This document shows positions 21,101-29,113 of a stretch of 64,000 nt of DNA, one piece after another. The notes beneath the pieces were generated by a model. It ran no database searches. It saw nothing but the letters and a program-made list of their open reading frames with translations, and had not been told where the DNA came from. This DNA is from Streptomyces chattanoogensis (GTDB lineage: Bacteria; Actinomycetota; Actinomycetes; Streptomycetales; Streptomycetaceae): contig NZ_LGKG01000068.1 in the NCBI RefSeq assembly GCF_001294335.1, forward strand, positions 226,556 through 290,555, written 5' to 3'. A program made the position numbers and the translations under genes. Positions within the stretch are counted from its first letter, which is position 1, and each line of letters begins with the position of its first letter.

Positions 21101-22140
21101 TGATATCCGTCTACTTCCCGTTCGTGCAGCTGCTGTCGTCCGTGGCCGCGGCCCTGGTGCTGATAGTGGGCGCCGAACGGGTCGGCAACAACACCCTCAC
21201 CGCCGGTGCGCTGGTCGCGTATCTGCTGTACATAGACCTGTTCTTCGCCCCCGTACAGCAGCTCTCCCAGGTCTTCGACGGCTACCAGCAGGCCTCCGTC
21301 TCGCTCGGCCGCATCCAGGAGCTGCTGCGCGAGCCCGCCACCACACCCGCCGCCGAGCGGCCGCGCGAGGTGCCGGCGCTGCGCGGCGACGTCACTTTCG
21401 ACGCTGTGCACTTCCGGTACGGCACCCACGACGGCCAGGCCGAGCAGGCGCTGACCGGCATCAACCTGACCATTCCCGCAGGCCAGACCGTGGCCTTCGT
21501 CGGCGAGACGGGCGCCGGCAAGTCCACCCTCGTCAAGCTGGTCGCGCGGTTCTACGACCCGACCTCGGGCGCGGTCCGCGTCGACGGCACCGACCTGCGC
21601 GACCTGGACCTGACCGACTACCGCCGCCGGCTCGGCGTCGTCCCCCAGGAGCCGTATCTCTTCGCCGGTACGGTCCGCGACGCCATCGCCTACGGCCGCC
21701 CGGACGCCACCGACGCCGAGGTGGAGGCCGCCGCCCGCGCCGTCGGCGCGCACGCCATGGTCGCCACCCTCGACGGCGGCTACCTCCACGAGGTCGCCGA
21801 ACGCGGCCGTAACCTCTCCGCCGGCCAGCGCCAGCTCCTCGCCCTGGCCCGCGCCGAACTCGTCGACCCCGACGTACTGTTGCTGGACGAGGCCACCGCC
21901 GCCCTCGACCTCGCCACCGAGGCCGTCGTCAACCAGGCCACCGAACGCCTGGTGGGCCGCCGCACGACACTCGTCGTCGCCCACCGCCTGACCACCGCCG
22001 CCCGCGCCGACCGCGTCGTGGTGATGGACCGGGGCCGGGTCGCCGAGGACGGCACCCACGCCCAGCTCCTCGCCCAGGACGGCCGGTACGCCGAGCTGTG
22101 GCGCAGCTTCACCGGAGAGGAAGAGTCGCTGGTGGCCTGA
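18178..22140 (+). CDS. full-length ABC exporter (TMD-NBD-TMD-NBD)
   Basis: 1320-aa protein holding two complete half-exporters. TMD1 (about 20-320); NBD1 with Walker A GTSGSGKS (402-409), LSGGQRQRIALARA and Walker B LVLDDATS, where Asp531 replaces the catalytic Glu; a roughly 120-residue Ala/Glu/Pro-rich linker; TMD2 (about 750-1040); NBD2 with Walker A GETGAGKS (1109-1116), signature LSAGQRQLLALARA and consensus LLLDEATA (Glu1238). One site is therefore degenerate, as in heterodimeric exporters. An extra Gly/Asp/Asn-rich insert splits the start of NBD1 (about 355-380). GTG at 18178 is chosen because GGGAGG is 5 nt upstream; GTG 18163 and ATG 18115 are in frame. Probable lipid or drug exporter; substrate unknown. 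Confidence 0.9.
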   Translation: MAGTGAGQQGWARRLTRDSWQYRKDVLLALGASLAGMAVMALVPLVPKLIIDDVIVRHDRSLAPWATLLIVAAVVVYVLTYVRRYYGGRLALDVQHDLRTRMFAAIARLDGRRQDELSTGQVVGRATSDLQLIQGLLFMVPMMIGNVLLFLISLAVMTVLSPLLTVVALAVAPALWYIAKRSRARLFPATWYAQGQAAAVAGVVDGAVTGVRVVKGFGQEEQETRKLREVSRRLFAGRLRTVRLNARYTPALQAVPALGQVAMLALGGWMATQGQVTLGTFVAFSTYLAQLVGPVRMLAMMLTVGQQARAGVERVYELIDTEPSVQERADARELPADAPATVTFDAVTFGYAPAHPAQDGNAEGADNAGDADSRGGRGPAPRPVLDDFSLQIEAGETVALVGTSGSGKSTVSLLLPRFYDVTAGRVLVGGHDVRDLTLESLRAAIGLVPESSFLFSDSVRDNITYGHPDATDEQVRAAARAAQADGFISALPEGYDTKVGEQGLTLSGGQRQRIALARAILTDPRLLVLDDATSAVDARVEHEIHEALRGVMEGRTTLLIAHRASTLALADRVAVLDGGRLVDIGTQEELELRCPLYRRLLTDPEELGGVEHDPAGALAGTFTGEYAATGLLKFEADALGVDELEADEVAADPAERAPADGAARTGPTTVTPELWVRREHGAEPAAAGTASAAATAAGPGFGAVLAGMPATPELLAKVAALPPATDAPDIDEDLAVRPERSYGLRRLLRGFGGPLLVALLLVAVDAIAGLLVPILIRQGIDEGVRRGVLAGVWTAAVIALVVVLVQWAAQIGSNRMTGRTGERVLYSLRLKIFAQLQRLGLDYYERELTGRIMTRMTTDVDALSTFLQTGLVTALVSLLTFFGILVALLAIDLQLALVVFATLPPLIIGTYFFRKQSVKAYELARERISVVNGDLQESVAGLRIVQAFRRERRGAERFADRSAAYRQARVRGQLLISVYFPFVQLLSSVAAALVLIVGAERVGNNTLTAGALVAYLLYIDLFFAPVQQLSQVFDGYQQASVSLGRIQELLREPATTPAAERPREVPALRGDVTFDAVHFRYGTHDGQAEQALTGINLTIPAGQTVAFVGETGAGKSTLVKLVARFYDPTSGAVRVDGTDLRDLDLTDYRRRLGVVPQEPYLFAGTVRDAIAYGRPDATDAEVEAAARAVGAHAMVATLDGGYLHEVAERGRNLSAGQRQLLALARAELVDPDVLLLDEATAALDLATEAVVNQATERLVGRRTTLVVAHRLTTAARADRVVVMDRGRVAEDGTHAQLLAQDGRYAELWRSFTGEEESLVA

Positions 22141-22160
22141 TTCCGGCGACGTCGGCCTAC

Positions 22161-22198
22161 GAGGGCGGTACCCCCCCCTGAAGGGGGGTACCGCCCTC
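22161..22198. terminator. strong hairpin between ABC exporter and S37 peptidase
   Basis: Perfect 16-bp stem GAGGGCGGTACCCCCC / GGGGGGTACCGCCCTC with a 6-nt loop; no T-run. Terminator of the exporter gene, 21 nt after its stop codon. Confidence 0.85.
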
Positions 22199-22274
22199 CG
22201 CCTCAAGGGGCTGGTGGCGCCCCGGACTCGCCGATAGGTTCAGCCCGACCTTTGCTGTCCCAAGGGGAGGCTGC

Positions 22275-23693
22275 ATGCGCAAGGCCATCAGAGGACTGCT
22301 GTCGCTCGCCGTGCTCATAGGCACGGTCGGCGCCGGCAGCGCCACGGCAGGGGCGGCCACCGCCGCCGAGCCGAGAACCAAGGACATAAAAGACCGGATC
22401 CTCGCCATACCGGGGATGAGTCTCATAGAAGAGAAGCCGGTCGACGGCTACCGCTATTTCGTCCTCAATTACACCCAGCCGATCGACCACCGGCACCCCG
22501 AGAAGGGGAAATTCCAGCAGCGGCTGACCCTGCTGCACAAGTCGGTGGACCGCCCGACGGTGTTCTTCACCTCCGGTTACAACGTCAGCACCACGCCGAC
22601 CCGGAGCGAGCCCACCAAAATCATCGACGGGAACCAGGTTTCCCTGGAATACCGCTACTTCACCCCGTCGCGGCCCCAGCCCGCGGACTGGAAGAAGCTG
22701 GACATCCGGCAGGCGGCCACCGACCAGCACCGCATCTTCACGGCGCTGCACGCCATCTACGGCAAGAACTGGATAGCCACCGGCGGCAGCAAGGGCGGTA
22801 TGACCGCCACCTATTACCGTCGTTTCTTCCCGAAGGACATGAACGGCACCGTCGCCTATGTCGCGCCCAACGACGTCAGGAACGACGAGGACTCGGCATA
22901 CGACCGCTTCTTCAAGACCGTCGGAACCGCGCAGTGCCGCGCCGACCTCGCCGCCGTCGAGCGCGAGGCGCTGGTGCGCCGCGACGAGATGGTGAAGAGG
23001 TTCCAGAAGTGGGCGGACAAGGAGAAGCAGACCTTCACCAGGGTCGGCAACGCCGACCGGGCCTATGAAGTCATGGTCACCGACCTGGTGTTCGGCTTCT
23101 GGCAGTACCAGCCGGCCGAGACCGCCTGCGCCAAGGTGCCCAAGCCGACCGTCTCCACCGACGAGCTGTGGAAGTGGATGGACGAGGTCGGCGGTTTCGC
23201 GAGCTACACCGACCAGGGCATGGAGTCGTACACGCCGTACTACTACCAGGCGGGCACCCAGCTCGGGGAGCCCGGCTACCAGTACCCGAACGTGGCCGAC
23301 CTGCTGAAGTACCCGGGGATCAACAACTCCCGGTCGTTCGTGCCGAAGGACATCCCGATGACCTTCGACAAGCGCGCGATGCCCGACGTGGACCGCTGGG
23401 TGCGTCACCACGCGAACCGGATGATGTTCGTCAACGGCCAGTACGACCCGTGGAGCTCGGAGCACTTCAGGCTCGGCAAGGGCGCCCGGAACTCCTATGT
23501 GTTCACCGTGCCCGGCGGCAACCACGGCTCCAACATCGCGAAGCTGAAGGACGCCGACCGCACCAAGGCCACCGCCGAACTCCTCGCCTGGGCGGGCGTC
23601 CAAACCCCCGGCGGCAAGCCCACCGCGCAGGCCCCGTACGACAAGAAGCTGGACCGGCAGGAGATCCGCCGGATGCCGCTGCTCCGCCCGTAA
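22275..23693 (+). CDS. secreted tripeptidyl aminopeptidase, peptidase family S37
   Basis: 472-aa serine peptidase of the S37 (PS-10/prolyl tripeptidyl aminopeptidase) family, which removes tripeptides, often ending in proline, from extracellular peptides. MRKAIRGLLSLAVLIGTVGA followed by Ala-rich residues is a clear Sec signal, with cleavage likely near residue 31. The alpha/beta-hydrolase triad is visible: Ser172 in GGSKGGM, Asp391 in NGQYDPWS and His417 in GGNHGS. Length is typical. GGGGAGG lies 4 nt before the ATG. Convergent with the GH3 gene; both are exported scavenging enzymes. Monocistronic, between two hairpin terminators. Confidence 0.9.
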   Translation: MRKAIRGLLSLAVLIGTVGAGSATAGAATAAEPRTKDIKDRILAIPGMSLIEEKPVDGYRYFVLNYTQPIDHRHPEKGKFQQRLTLLHKSVDRPTVFFTSGYNVSTTPTRSEPTKIIDGNQVSLEYRYFTPSRPQPADWKKLDIRQAATDQHRIFTALHAIYGKNWIATGGSKGGMTATYYRRFFPKDMNGTVAYVAPNDVRNDEDSAYDRFFKTVGTAQCRADLAAVEREALVRRDEMVKRFQKWADKEKQTFTRVGNADRAYEVMVTDLVFGFWQYQPAETACAKVPKPTVSTDELWKWMDEVGGFASYTDQGMESYTPYYYQAGTQLGEPGYQYPNVADLLKYPGINNSRSFVPKDIPMTFDKRAMPDVDRWVRHHANRMMFVNGQYDPWSSEHFRLGKGARNSYVFTVPGGNHGSNIAKLKDADRTKATAELLAWAGVQTPGGKPTAQAPYDKKLDRQEIRRMPLLRP

Positions 23694-23741
23694 CCGGCCA
23701 GGACACAGCGAGGAAATACCGGGATACCGGGGTACGGAAAC

Positions 23742-23769
23742 GGCGCGCTCCCCGCACGGGGAGCGCGCC
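23742..23769. terminator. bidirectional terminator between S37 and GH3 genes
   Basis: Perfect 12-bp stem GGCGCGCTCCCC / GGGGAGCGCGCC with a GCAC loop between convergent genes. Confidence 0.85.
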
Positions 23770-23780
23770 GTCGGCGGCCG

Positions 23781-25622
23781 TCAGTACCTCAGCCCGTGCC
23801 CTATCGGATACAGCGCCGTATCCGGCGCATCCGCCCGCATCACCGGCACCGGCAGCCGGCCCGACGGCTTCTGCCGCCCGGCGATCACCCGCGCCGCGGC
23901 CCGCAGTTCCACATCCGTCCACGAATAGCTCGCCAGGGCCGCCTTGACGCCGTCCAGCTGCGCGATGTCGTACGGATTGCGGACCGCCAGCTGCACCACC
24001 GGCTTCCCGGTGGCCAGCAGCGCGTCGACCAGCTGCCGCTGGGGCGAGTCCGCGGTGACGTTGTACGTGGTCACCACGGCCGCATCCCGTTCGCGCAGCG
24101 CCGCCACCGCCTGGTCGATCAGCGTCTGCGTCGGCGCCAGGCCCGTGGAGAGCGCGGTGGCGGCGAAGCCCAGCTCCCCGAAGGCGTGCGCCAGCACGGT
24201 CGTCGGCGGGCCGCCGGTGCCCGTCGGAGAGGCCGCGTCCACGCCCGTCACCAGCACCTTGTTCTCCCGGAGCCGGGACAGCGGCAGCATGCCGCCCGCA
24301 TTGCGCAGCAGGGTGGTGGTGCGGTCCGCGATACGGTCCGCGGACCGGAGATGACGCTGTATCCCGACGACCCGGTCCACCTCCTCGTGCGTGGTGTACG
24401 GGTCGGCGAACAGCCCGCGCCGCTCCTTCAGCAGCAGGATGCGCAGCAGCTTCGCATCGATGTCGGGCCAGGACAGCTCGCCCTCCTGCAGCGCCTTGAG
24501 GACGGCGCCGTGCGCGACGGAGAGGTCCGGCGGGTTCAGGAGCTGGTCGACACCGGCCTTGAGGGCCAGAACCGGGGCGCGGGCGTCGCCGTACTTCACC
24601 CGTACGCCCTCCATGCCGAGCGAATCCGTCACCACCACGCCGGTGTAGCCGAGGCGTTCGCGCAGGATGCCGGTCATGATCGGGCGGGAGAGCGTCGCCG
24701 GGTCCTCGCTCGCGTCGAAGGCGGGGACGACGATATGCGCCGTCATGATCGAATCGATGCCGGCGGCGATCGCGGCCTGGAACGGCGGCGCGTCCAGCCG
24801 CTCCCACTGCTCCTGGGTGTGGTGGATGTACGGCAGCCCGACATGGCTGTCGGTGTCGGTGTCGCCGTGCCCGGGGAAGTGCTTGGCGCAGGCCGCGACC
24901 CCGGCGTCCTGATAGCCCTTCACCTGCGCGGTGACCAGCCGCGCCACCGCCTGCGGGTCGGCGCCGAAGGACCGTACGCCGATGACCGGGTTGGCCGCGT
25001 TCACATTGACGTCCGCGTCCGGCGCGTAGTCCTGCCGGATGCCCATCGCATACAGCTCCTCGCCGGCGATCCGGGCGGCCGTACGGGCGTCGTCGCGGGA
25101 GCCCGCCGCACCCAGCGCCATCGCCCCGGGAAAGAGCGTGGCGGGCGCGCCGATCCGGGCCACTATCCCGTGTTCCTGGTCCGTGGAGATCAGCAGCGGT
25201 ACGGGCACGCGCTGGGCGGCGGCGGCCTTCTGGATGCCGTTGGAGAGGTCGGCGATCTGGTGCGGCTCACGGGTGTTGTGCGCCCAGCCGAAGTAGATGA
25301 TGCCGCCGACGTGGTACTTGCCGATGAGTTCGGCGGCGTTGGCAACTCCGATCTCCTGCTGGTTGGCGGCGGCATCGGCCGGGTCGGGATCGGTCGCGGA
25401 ATGCCCGTAGACGCGCATCACGAAGAGCTGGCCGACCTTTTCCTCCGGCGTCATACGGGAGATGATCCGGCGCAGCCGGGCCTCGGCGGCCTCGGTGGAC
25501 CCGGCCGGGCCGGGGACGGGCGGCCGGGGTGCGGCGGCGGCCCCGGCGGGGGCGGCGCCGGTGGCACAGGCGGCGGCCGCGGTGGCCGCGGCGGTGGTCA
25601 GGACGGTACGTCGGGAGTGCAT
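23781..25622 (-). CDS. Tat-exported GH3 beta-N-acetylglucosaminidase
   Basis: 613-aa family 3 glycosidase. The N-terminus MHSRRTVLTTAAATAAAACA is a twin-arginine signal (SRRTVL), so the enzyme is folded before export. KHFPGHGDTDTDSH (247-260) is the NagZ-type loop whose Asp258-His260 dyad is the acid/base, and VVTDSLGM holds the nucleophile Asp333. This marks an N-acetylglucosaminidase rather than a beta-glucosidase. A C-terminal alpha/beta sandwich domain is retained. GGAAGGAG precedes the ATG by about 6 nt. With the GH20 enzyme at the window start it suggests cell-wall or chitin aminosugar recycling. No DasR-type site was found in front of it. Confidence 0.9.
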   Translation of the reverse strand: MHSRRTVLTTAAATAAAACATGAAPAGAAAAPRPPVPGPAGSTEAAEARLRRIISRMTPEEKVGQLFVMRVYGHSATDPDPADAAANQQEIGVANAAELIGKYHVGGIIYFGWAHNTREPHQIADLSNGIQKAAAAQRVPVPLLISTDQEHGIVARIGAPATLFPGAMALGAAGSRDDARTAARIAGEELYAMGIRQDYAPDADVNVNAANPVIGVRSFGADPQAVARLVTAQVKGYQDAGVAACAKHFPGHGDTDTDSHVGLPYIHHTQEQWERLDAPPFQAAIAAGIDSIMTAHIVVPAFDASEDPATLSRPIMTGILRERLGYTGVVVTDSLGMEGVRVKYGDARAPVLALKAGVDQLLNPPDLSVAHGAVLKALQEGELSWPDIDAKLLRILLLKERRGLFADPYTTHEEVDRVVGIQRHLRSADRIADRTTTLLRNAGGMLPLSRLRENKVLVTGVDAASPTGTGGPPTTVLAHAFGELGFAATALSTGLAPTQTLIDQAVAALRERDAAVVTTYNVTADSPQRQLVDALLATGKPVVQLAVRNPYDIAQLDGVKAALASYSWTDVELRAAARVIAGRQKPSGRLPVPVMRADAPDTALYPIGHGLRY

Positions 25623-25678
25623 GTGCGCTCCTTCCGGAGGGCTTCCTCGGCGAAGTGAAGGAAACGTCCAAGGAGACA

Positions 25679-25707
25679 CGGATAGCCGGAAAACCATTGC
25701 CGGTCAA
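25679..25707 (-). promoter_or_regulatory. promoter of the GH3 gene
   Basis: On the minus strand TTGACC (25707-25702) and TATCCG (25684-25679) are spaced by 17 bp, 57 nt upstream of the ATG. Good -35, acceptable -10. Confidence 0.55.
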
Positions 25708-25816
25708 TGTACTGGGAATGTGGTGGCGCCCAGGGTTTGCGGGGCGGCGGGGCATGCCCGAGGGGTACGGACGGGCGGCGCCCGGACGGGTGACGGGCGG
25801 GCCCGGGGAGACCCGC

Positions 25817-26653
25817 TCAGGGAGCCGGTGCGGCGCCGAGGAGGCGCTCGAGGTGGGCGCGGCCCGGAGCCAGCAGGGCGGGGAGCCCGGCCGCCTCGGG
25901 GTACCAGCGCTTCTCGTACTCCCAGCAGAGCCAGCCGCCGGGGCCCGCGCCGTCCCCGAGCGCGGCCAGGACGTCCGCGAGCGGCAGCCGGCCCGCGCCG
26001 AGCGGCAGCGGAGCGGTGTCCCCGGCCGAGGCGACGTCCTTGACCTGGACATAGCCCAGATGCGGGGCCAGCGCGGCATGGGTCGCGGCGGGCCGCTCGC
26101 CGCCGAGCCAGCTGTGCAGCACGTCCCACAGCGCGCCGGCCGCGGGGTGTCCCACGCGGTCCAGGATGCGGGCCGCGGCCGCGCCCGTGCGGTGCGAGTC
26201 ATGGGTCTCCAGCAGGACGCGCACGCCCCGTTCGGCGGCGAGCGGCGCCACCGCGGCCAGCCGCCGCGCGGCATCCGCCTCCGCGGCCTCCGCCGGACGG
26301 CCGCCGCCACCGGGAAAGACCCGGACGTACGGCGCCCCCAGATCGGCGGCGAGGAACACCAGTTCGGCCAGCTCCTGTGCCAGCTCCTCCTCACCCGCCG
26401 CGTCCCGCGCCGCGGCGACCTTCGGATATCCGGCGACGGCCAGGATCTCCACACCGGCATCCGCGAACCGCCCCCGCACCGCGGCCCGTTCGCGCAGCCC
26501 GGTCAGCGGATGCACCGGTTCCTCGGGATGCGCGCGCAGCTCGACGCCCTGATACCCGGCCCCGGTGGCCAGCCGCAGCACCTCCGCCACCGGCAGCCCC
26601 GGCACCCCCAGCGTCGAGAACGCGAACCGCACCGCAGTGTCCGTACCGCTCAT
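25817..26653 (-). CDS. sugar phosphate isomerase/epimerase (TIM barrel)
   Basis: 278-aa xylose-isomerase-like TIM-barrel protein. FAFSTLGVPGLP at the start, GVELRAHPEE, LLETHDSHRTG and GYVQVKDV carry the usual metal-binding Glu, Asp and His positions of the family. It is divergent from a Gfo/Idh dehydrogenase, DUF993 protein and second isomerase, so it probably works on the same oxidised sugar or cyclitol. AGGGGA lies about 6 nt before the ATG. Exact reaction (isomerase, epimerase or dehydratase) cannot be told. No signal peptide. Confidence 0.8.
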   Translation of the reverse strand: MSGTDTAVRFAFSTLGVPGLPVAEVLRLATGAGYQGVELRAHPEEPVHPLTGLRERAAVRGRFADAGVEILAVAGYPKVAAARDAAGEEELAQELAELVFLAADLGAPYVRVFPGGGGRPAEAAEADAARRLAAVAPLAAERGVRVLLETHDSHRTGAAAARILDRVGHPAAGALWDVLHSWLGGERPAATHAALAPHLGYVQVKDVASAGDTAPLPLGAGRLPLADVLAALGDGAGPGGWLCWEYEKRWYPEAAGLPALLAPGRAHLERLLGAAPAP

Positions 26654-26849
26654 GCGCTTCCCCTGCCACCCCTCATGCGACCACGCTAACGCGGGCCACC
26701 GACAGCCACCGGCAACCGCGCGCCACGCAGCGGGCGGTGTCGCATCACGGCTGCGCACCGAGGGAAAACTAACCTCCGGCTCAAGCAGGGGCTGCCCCTG
26801 GACAAGGGATCGCGACTCCCGTCCCGCACCGCGCGAGAGAGGCCGGACC

Positions 26850-28001
26850 GTGACGCACACGACCGTACGCATCGCCATGAACGGCGTGACCGGACGCATG
26901 GGCCACCGCCAGCATCTGGTCCGCTCCCTCCTCGCCCTGCGGGAACAGGGCGGCATCGGCCTCGGGGACGGGACGGTGATCATGCCCGAACCCGTCCTCG
27001 TCGGCCGCTCCGCGCCCAGGCTGCGGGCCCTGGCCGAACGGTACGGCCTGCGGGAATGGAGCACCGACCTCGACGCCGTACTGGCCGACGACAGCATCGA
27101 CGTCTACTTCGACGCACAGATCACCGCCGCCCGCGAGGAGGCGGTGAAGAAGGCGATCGCCGCCGGAAAGCATCTGTACGTCGAAAAGCCCACCGCCACC
27201 GGGCTGTCCGGCGCCCTGGAGCTGGCCAGGGCGGCGCGCGACGCCGGCGTCAAACACGGCGTCGTCCAGGACAAGCTCTTCCTGCCCGGACTGCGCAAGC
27301 TCCGCCGCCTGGCCGAGGGCGGTTTCTTCGGCCGCATCCTGTCCGTACGGGGCGAGTTCGGCTACTGGGTCTTCGAGGGCGACTGGCAGCCGGCCCAGCG
27401 CCCCTCCTGGAACTACCGCGCCGAGGACGGCGGCGGCATCGCGGCCGATATGTTCCCGCACTGGGAGTACGTCCTGCACGAGCTGTTCGGGCCGGTCAGG
27501 TCCGTACAGGCGCATTTCACCACGCATATCCCGCGCCGCTGGGACGAGTCCGGCACGCCGTACGAGGTCACCGCCGACGACGCCGCGTACGCCGTCTTCG
27601 AGCTGGCCGGCGGGATCGTCGCGCAGATCAACTCCTCCTGGGCGGTGCGGGTGCACCGCGAGGAGCTGCTGGAGTTCCAGGTGGACGGCACCGAGGGCTC
27701 GGCCGTCGCCGGGCTGCGCGGCTGCCGGGTCCAGCACCGCTCCGCCACCCCCAGGCCGGTATGGGATCCGGACATCCCGGCGGACGGACGGTTCCGCGAG
27801 CAGTGGCAGGAGGTGCCGGACAACGACGAGTTCGGCAACGCCTTCAAGGCGCAGTGGGAGCTGTTCCTGCGCCATGTCGTCCGCGACGAGCCCTGGCACT
27901 GGGATCTGGCGGCCGGCGCCCGGGGCGTCCAGCTCGCCGGGCTCGGCCTGAAGTCGTCGGCCGAGGGCCGCCGTCTGGACGTTCCGGAGCTGACCCTTTG
28001 A
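26850..28001 (+). CDS. Gfo/Idh/MocA family oxidoreductase
   Basis: 383-aa NAD(P)-dependent dehydrogenase of the glucose-fructose oxidoreductase/inositol dehydrogenase family. The N-terminal Rossmann start is atypical: IAMNGVTGRMGHRQHL instead of the simple GxGxxG, with long loops before LVGRSAPRL. YVEKPTATG carries the family EKP motif (catalytic Lys region), and the C-terminal beta-sheet domain follows. GTG start with a weak AGAGG. It begins a three-gene operon; the next gene overlaps it by TTGA. The substrate is a sugar or cyclitol, not identified. Confidence 0.85.
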   Translation: MTHTTVRIAMNGVTGRMGHRQHLVRSLLALREQGGIGLGDGTVIMPEPVLVGRSAPRLRALAERYGLREWSTDLDAVLADDSIDVYFDAQITAAREEAVKKAIAAGKHLYVEKPTATGLSGALELARAARDAGVKHGVVQDKLFLPGLRKLRRLAEGGFFGRILSVRGEFGYWVFEGDWQPAQRPSWNYRAEDGGGIAADMFPHWEYVLHELFGPVRSVQAHFTTHIPRRWDESGTPYEVTADDAAYAVFELAGGIVAQINSSWAVRVHREELLEFQVDGTEGSAVAGLRGCRVQHRSATPRPVWDPDIPADGRFREQWQEVPDNDEFGNAFKAQWELFLRHVVRDEPWHWDLAAGARGVQLAGLGLKSSAEGRRLDVPELTL

Positions 28002-29113
28002 CCGCCGCCGTGCGGCCCCGCTCCCGTACGGTCTTCGCCGCCGCCCATGTGGTCCCCGACCCGTACGCCGACACCACGCCCGACGGCCCCGCCGCCCTCG
28101 ACTGGGACGCCACCCTCGCCTTCCGCCACCACCTCTGGTCGCACGGCCTGGGCGTGGCCGAGGCGATGGACACCGCGCAGCGCGGCATGGGCCTGGACTG
28201 GCCGGCCGCCGCCGAGCTGATCCGCCGCTCCGCCGCCGAGGCACACGCCGTGGGCGGCCTGCTGGCCTGCGGCGTCGGCACCGACCAACTCCCGCCCCAC
28301 GGCGCCTCGCTGGCGCAGGTGCGGGCCGCGTACGAGGAACAGCTCGAGCTGGTCGAGAACGCCGGCGGCCGCCCGGTCCTGATGGCGTCCCGGCAGCTCG
28401 CCGCGGCCGCCACCGGGCCCGACGACTATCTGGACCTCTACGGCCACCTGCTGCGCCAGGCCGCCGGACCGGTCGTCCTCCACTGGCTGGGCCCGATGTT
28501 CGACCCGGCGCTGGAGGGCTACTGGGGCAGTACGGACCTCGACACCGCCACGGACACCCTGGTGCGCATCATCGCCGGCCGTCCCCACAAGGTGGACGGC
28601 GTCAAGGTCTCCCTCCTGGACGCGGGGCGGGAGATCCGGCTGCGCCGGCGGCTTCCCGGCGCCGTGCGCTGTTACACCGGCGACGACTTCCACTACCCCG
28701 AGCTGATCGCGGGTGACGACCACGGCCACAGCGATGCGCTGCTGGGCGTCTTCGACCCGCTGGCCCCGCTGGCCGCCGCGGCCGTACGCCTCCTGGACGA
28801 GGGCGACCGGGAGGGCTTCCGTGCCGCCCTGGACCCGACCGTCGCCCTCTCCCGGCACCTCTTCCGGGCGCCCACCCGCTACTACAAGACCGGCGTCGTC
28901 CTGCTGGCCTGGCTCGCCGGCCACCAGTCGCACTTCACCATGGTCGGGGGCCTCCAGTCGGCCCGCTCGCTGCCGCATCTGCGGCGTGCCTACCAACTGG
29001 CCGACGGGCTCGGCCTGTTCCCGGACCGGGAGCTCGCCGCCGCCCGGATGGGCAGGCTGCTTGCGGTGTACGGGGCGGAGAGGACAGAGAAGACGGAGAG
29101 GGCGGCGACATGA
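27998..29113 (+). CDS. DUF993 family protein (dihydrodipicolinate-synthase-like)
   Basis: 371-aa protein of the DUF993 family, a presumed TIM-barrel aldolase/lyase related to dihydrodipicolinate synthase. Segments such as GGLLACGVGTDQL, VVLHWLGPMFDPALEGYWGS and VDGVKVSLLD match that family; the VKVSLLD lysine could be the Schiff-base residue (inference). A rare TTG start is proposed: TTG overlaps the preceding TGA as TTGA and has GGAG 8 nt upstream; a GTG at 28010 is the alternative. It overlaps the next gene by ATGA. Probably cleaves the product of the adjacent oxidoreductase. Confidence 0.8.
   Translation: MTAAVRPRSRTVFAAAHVVPDPYADTTPDGPAALDWDATLAFRHHLWSHGLGVAEAMDTAQRGMGLDWPAAAELIRRSAAEAHAVGGLLACGVGTDQLPPHGASLAQVRAAYEEQLELVENAGGRPVLMASRQLAAAATGPDDYLDLYGHLLRQAAGPVVLHWLGPMFDPALEGYWGSTDLDTATDTLVRIIAGRPHKVDGVKVSLLDAGREIRLRRRLPGAVRCYTGDDFHYPELIAGDDHGHSDALLGVFDPLAPLAAAAVRLLDEGDREGFRAALDPTVALSRHLFRAPTRYYKTGVVLLAWLAGHQSHFTMVGGLQSARSLPHLRRAYQLADGLGLFPDRELAAARMGRLLAVYGAERTEKTERAAT

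Noticed and set aside
14167..22206. An 8-kb open frame on the minus strand
   Set aside because: Only its last 256 codons are a gene (the degenerate ATPase). The rest runs antisense to the GH65 and ABC exporter genes and reflects high G+C with few stop codons; it shows no protein family features.
25623..25816. DasR-type operator before the GH3 gene
   Set aside because: Only a partial half-site (ACTGGGAATGTGGTG); it lacks the TGGTCTAGACCA core.
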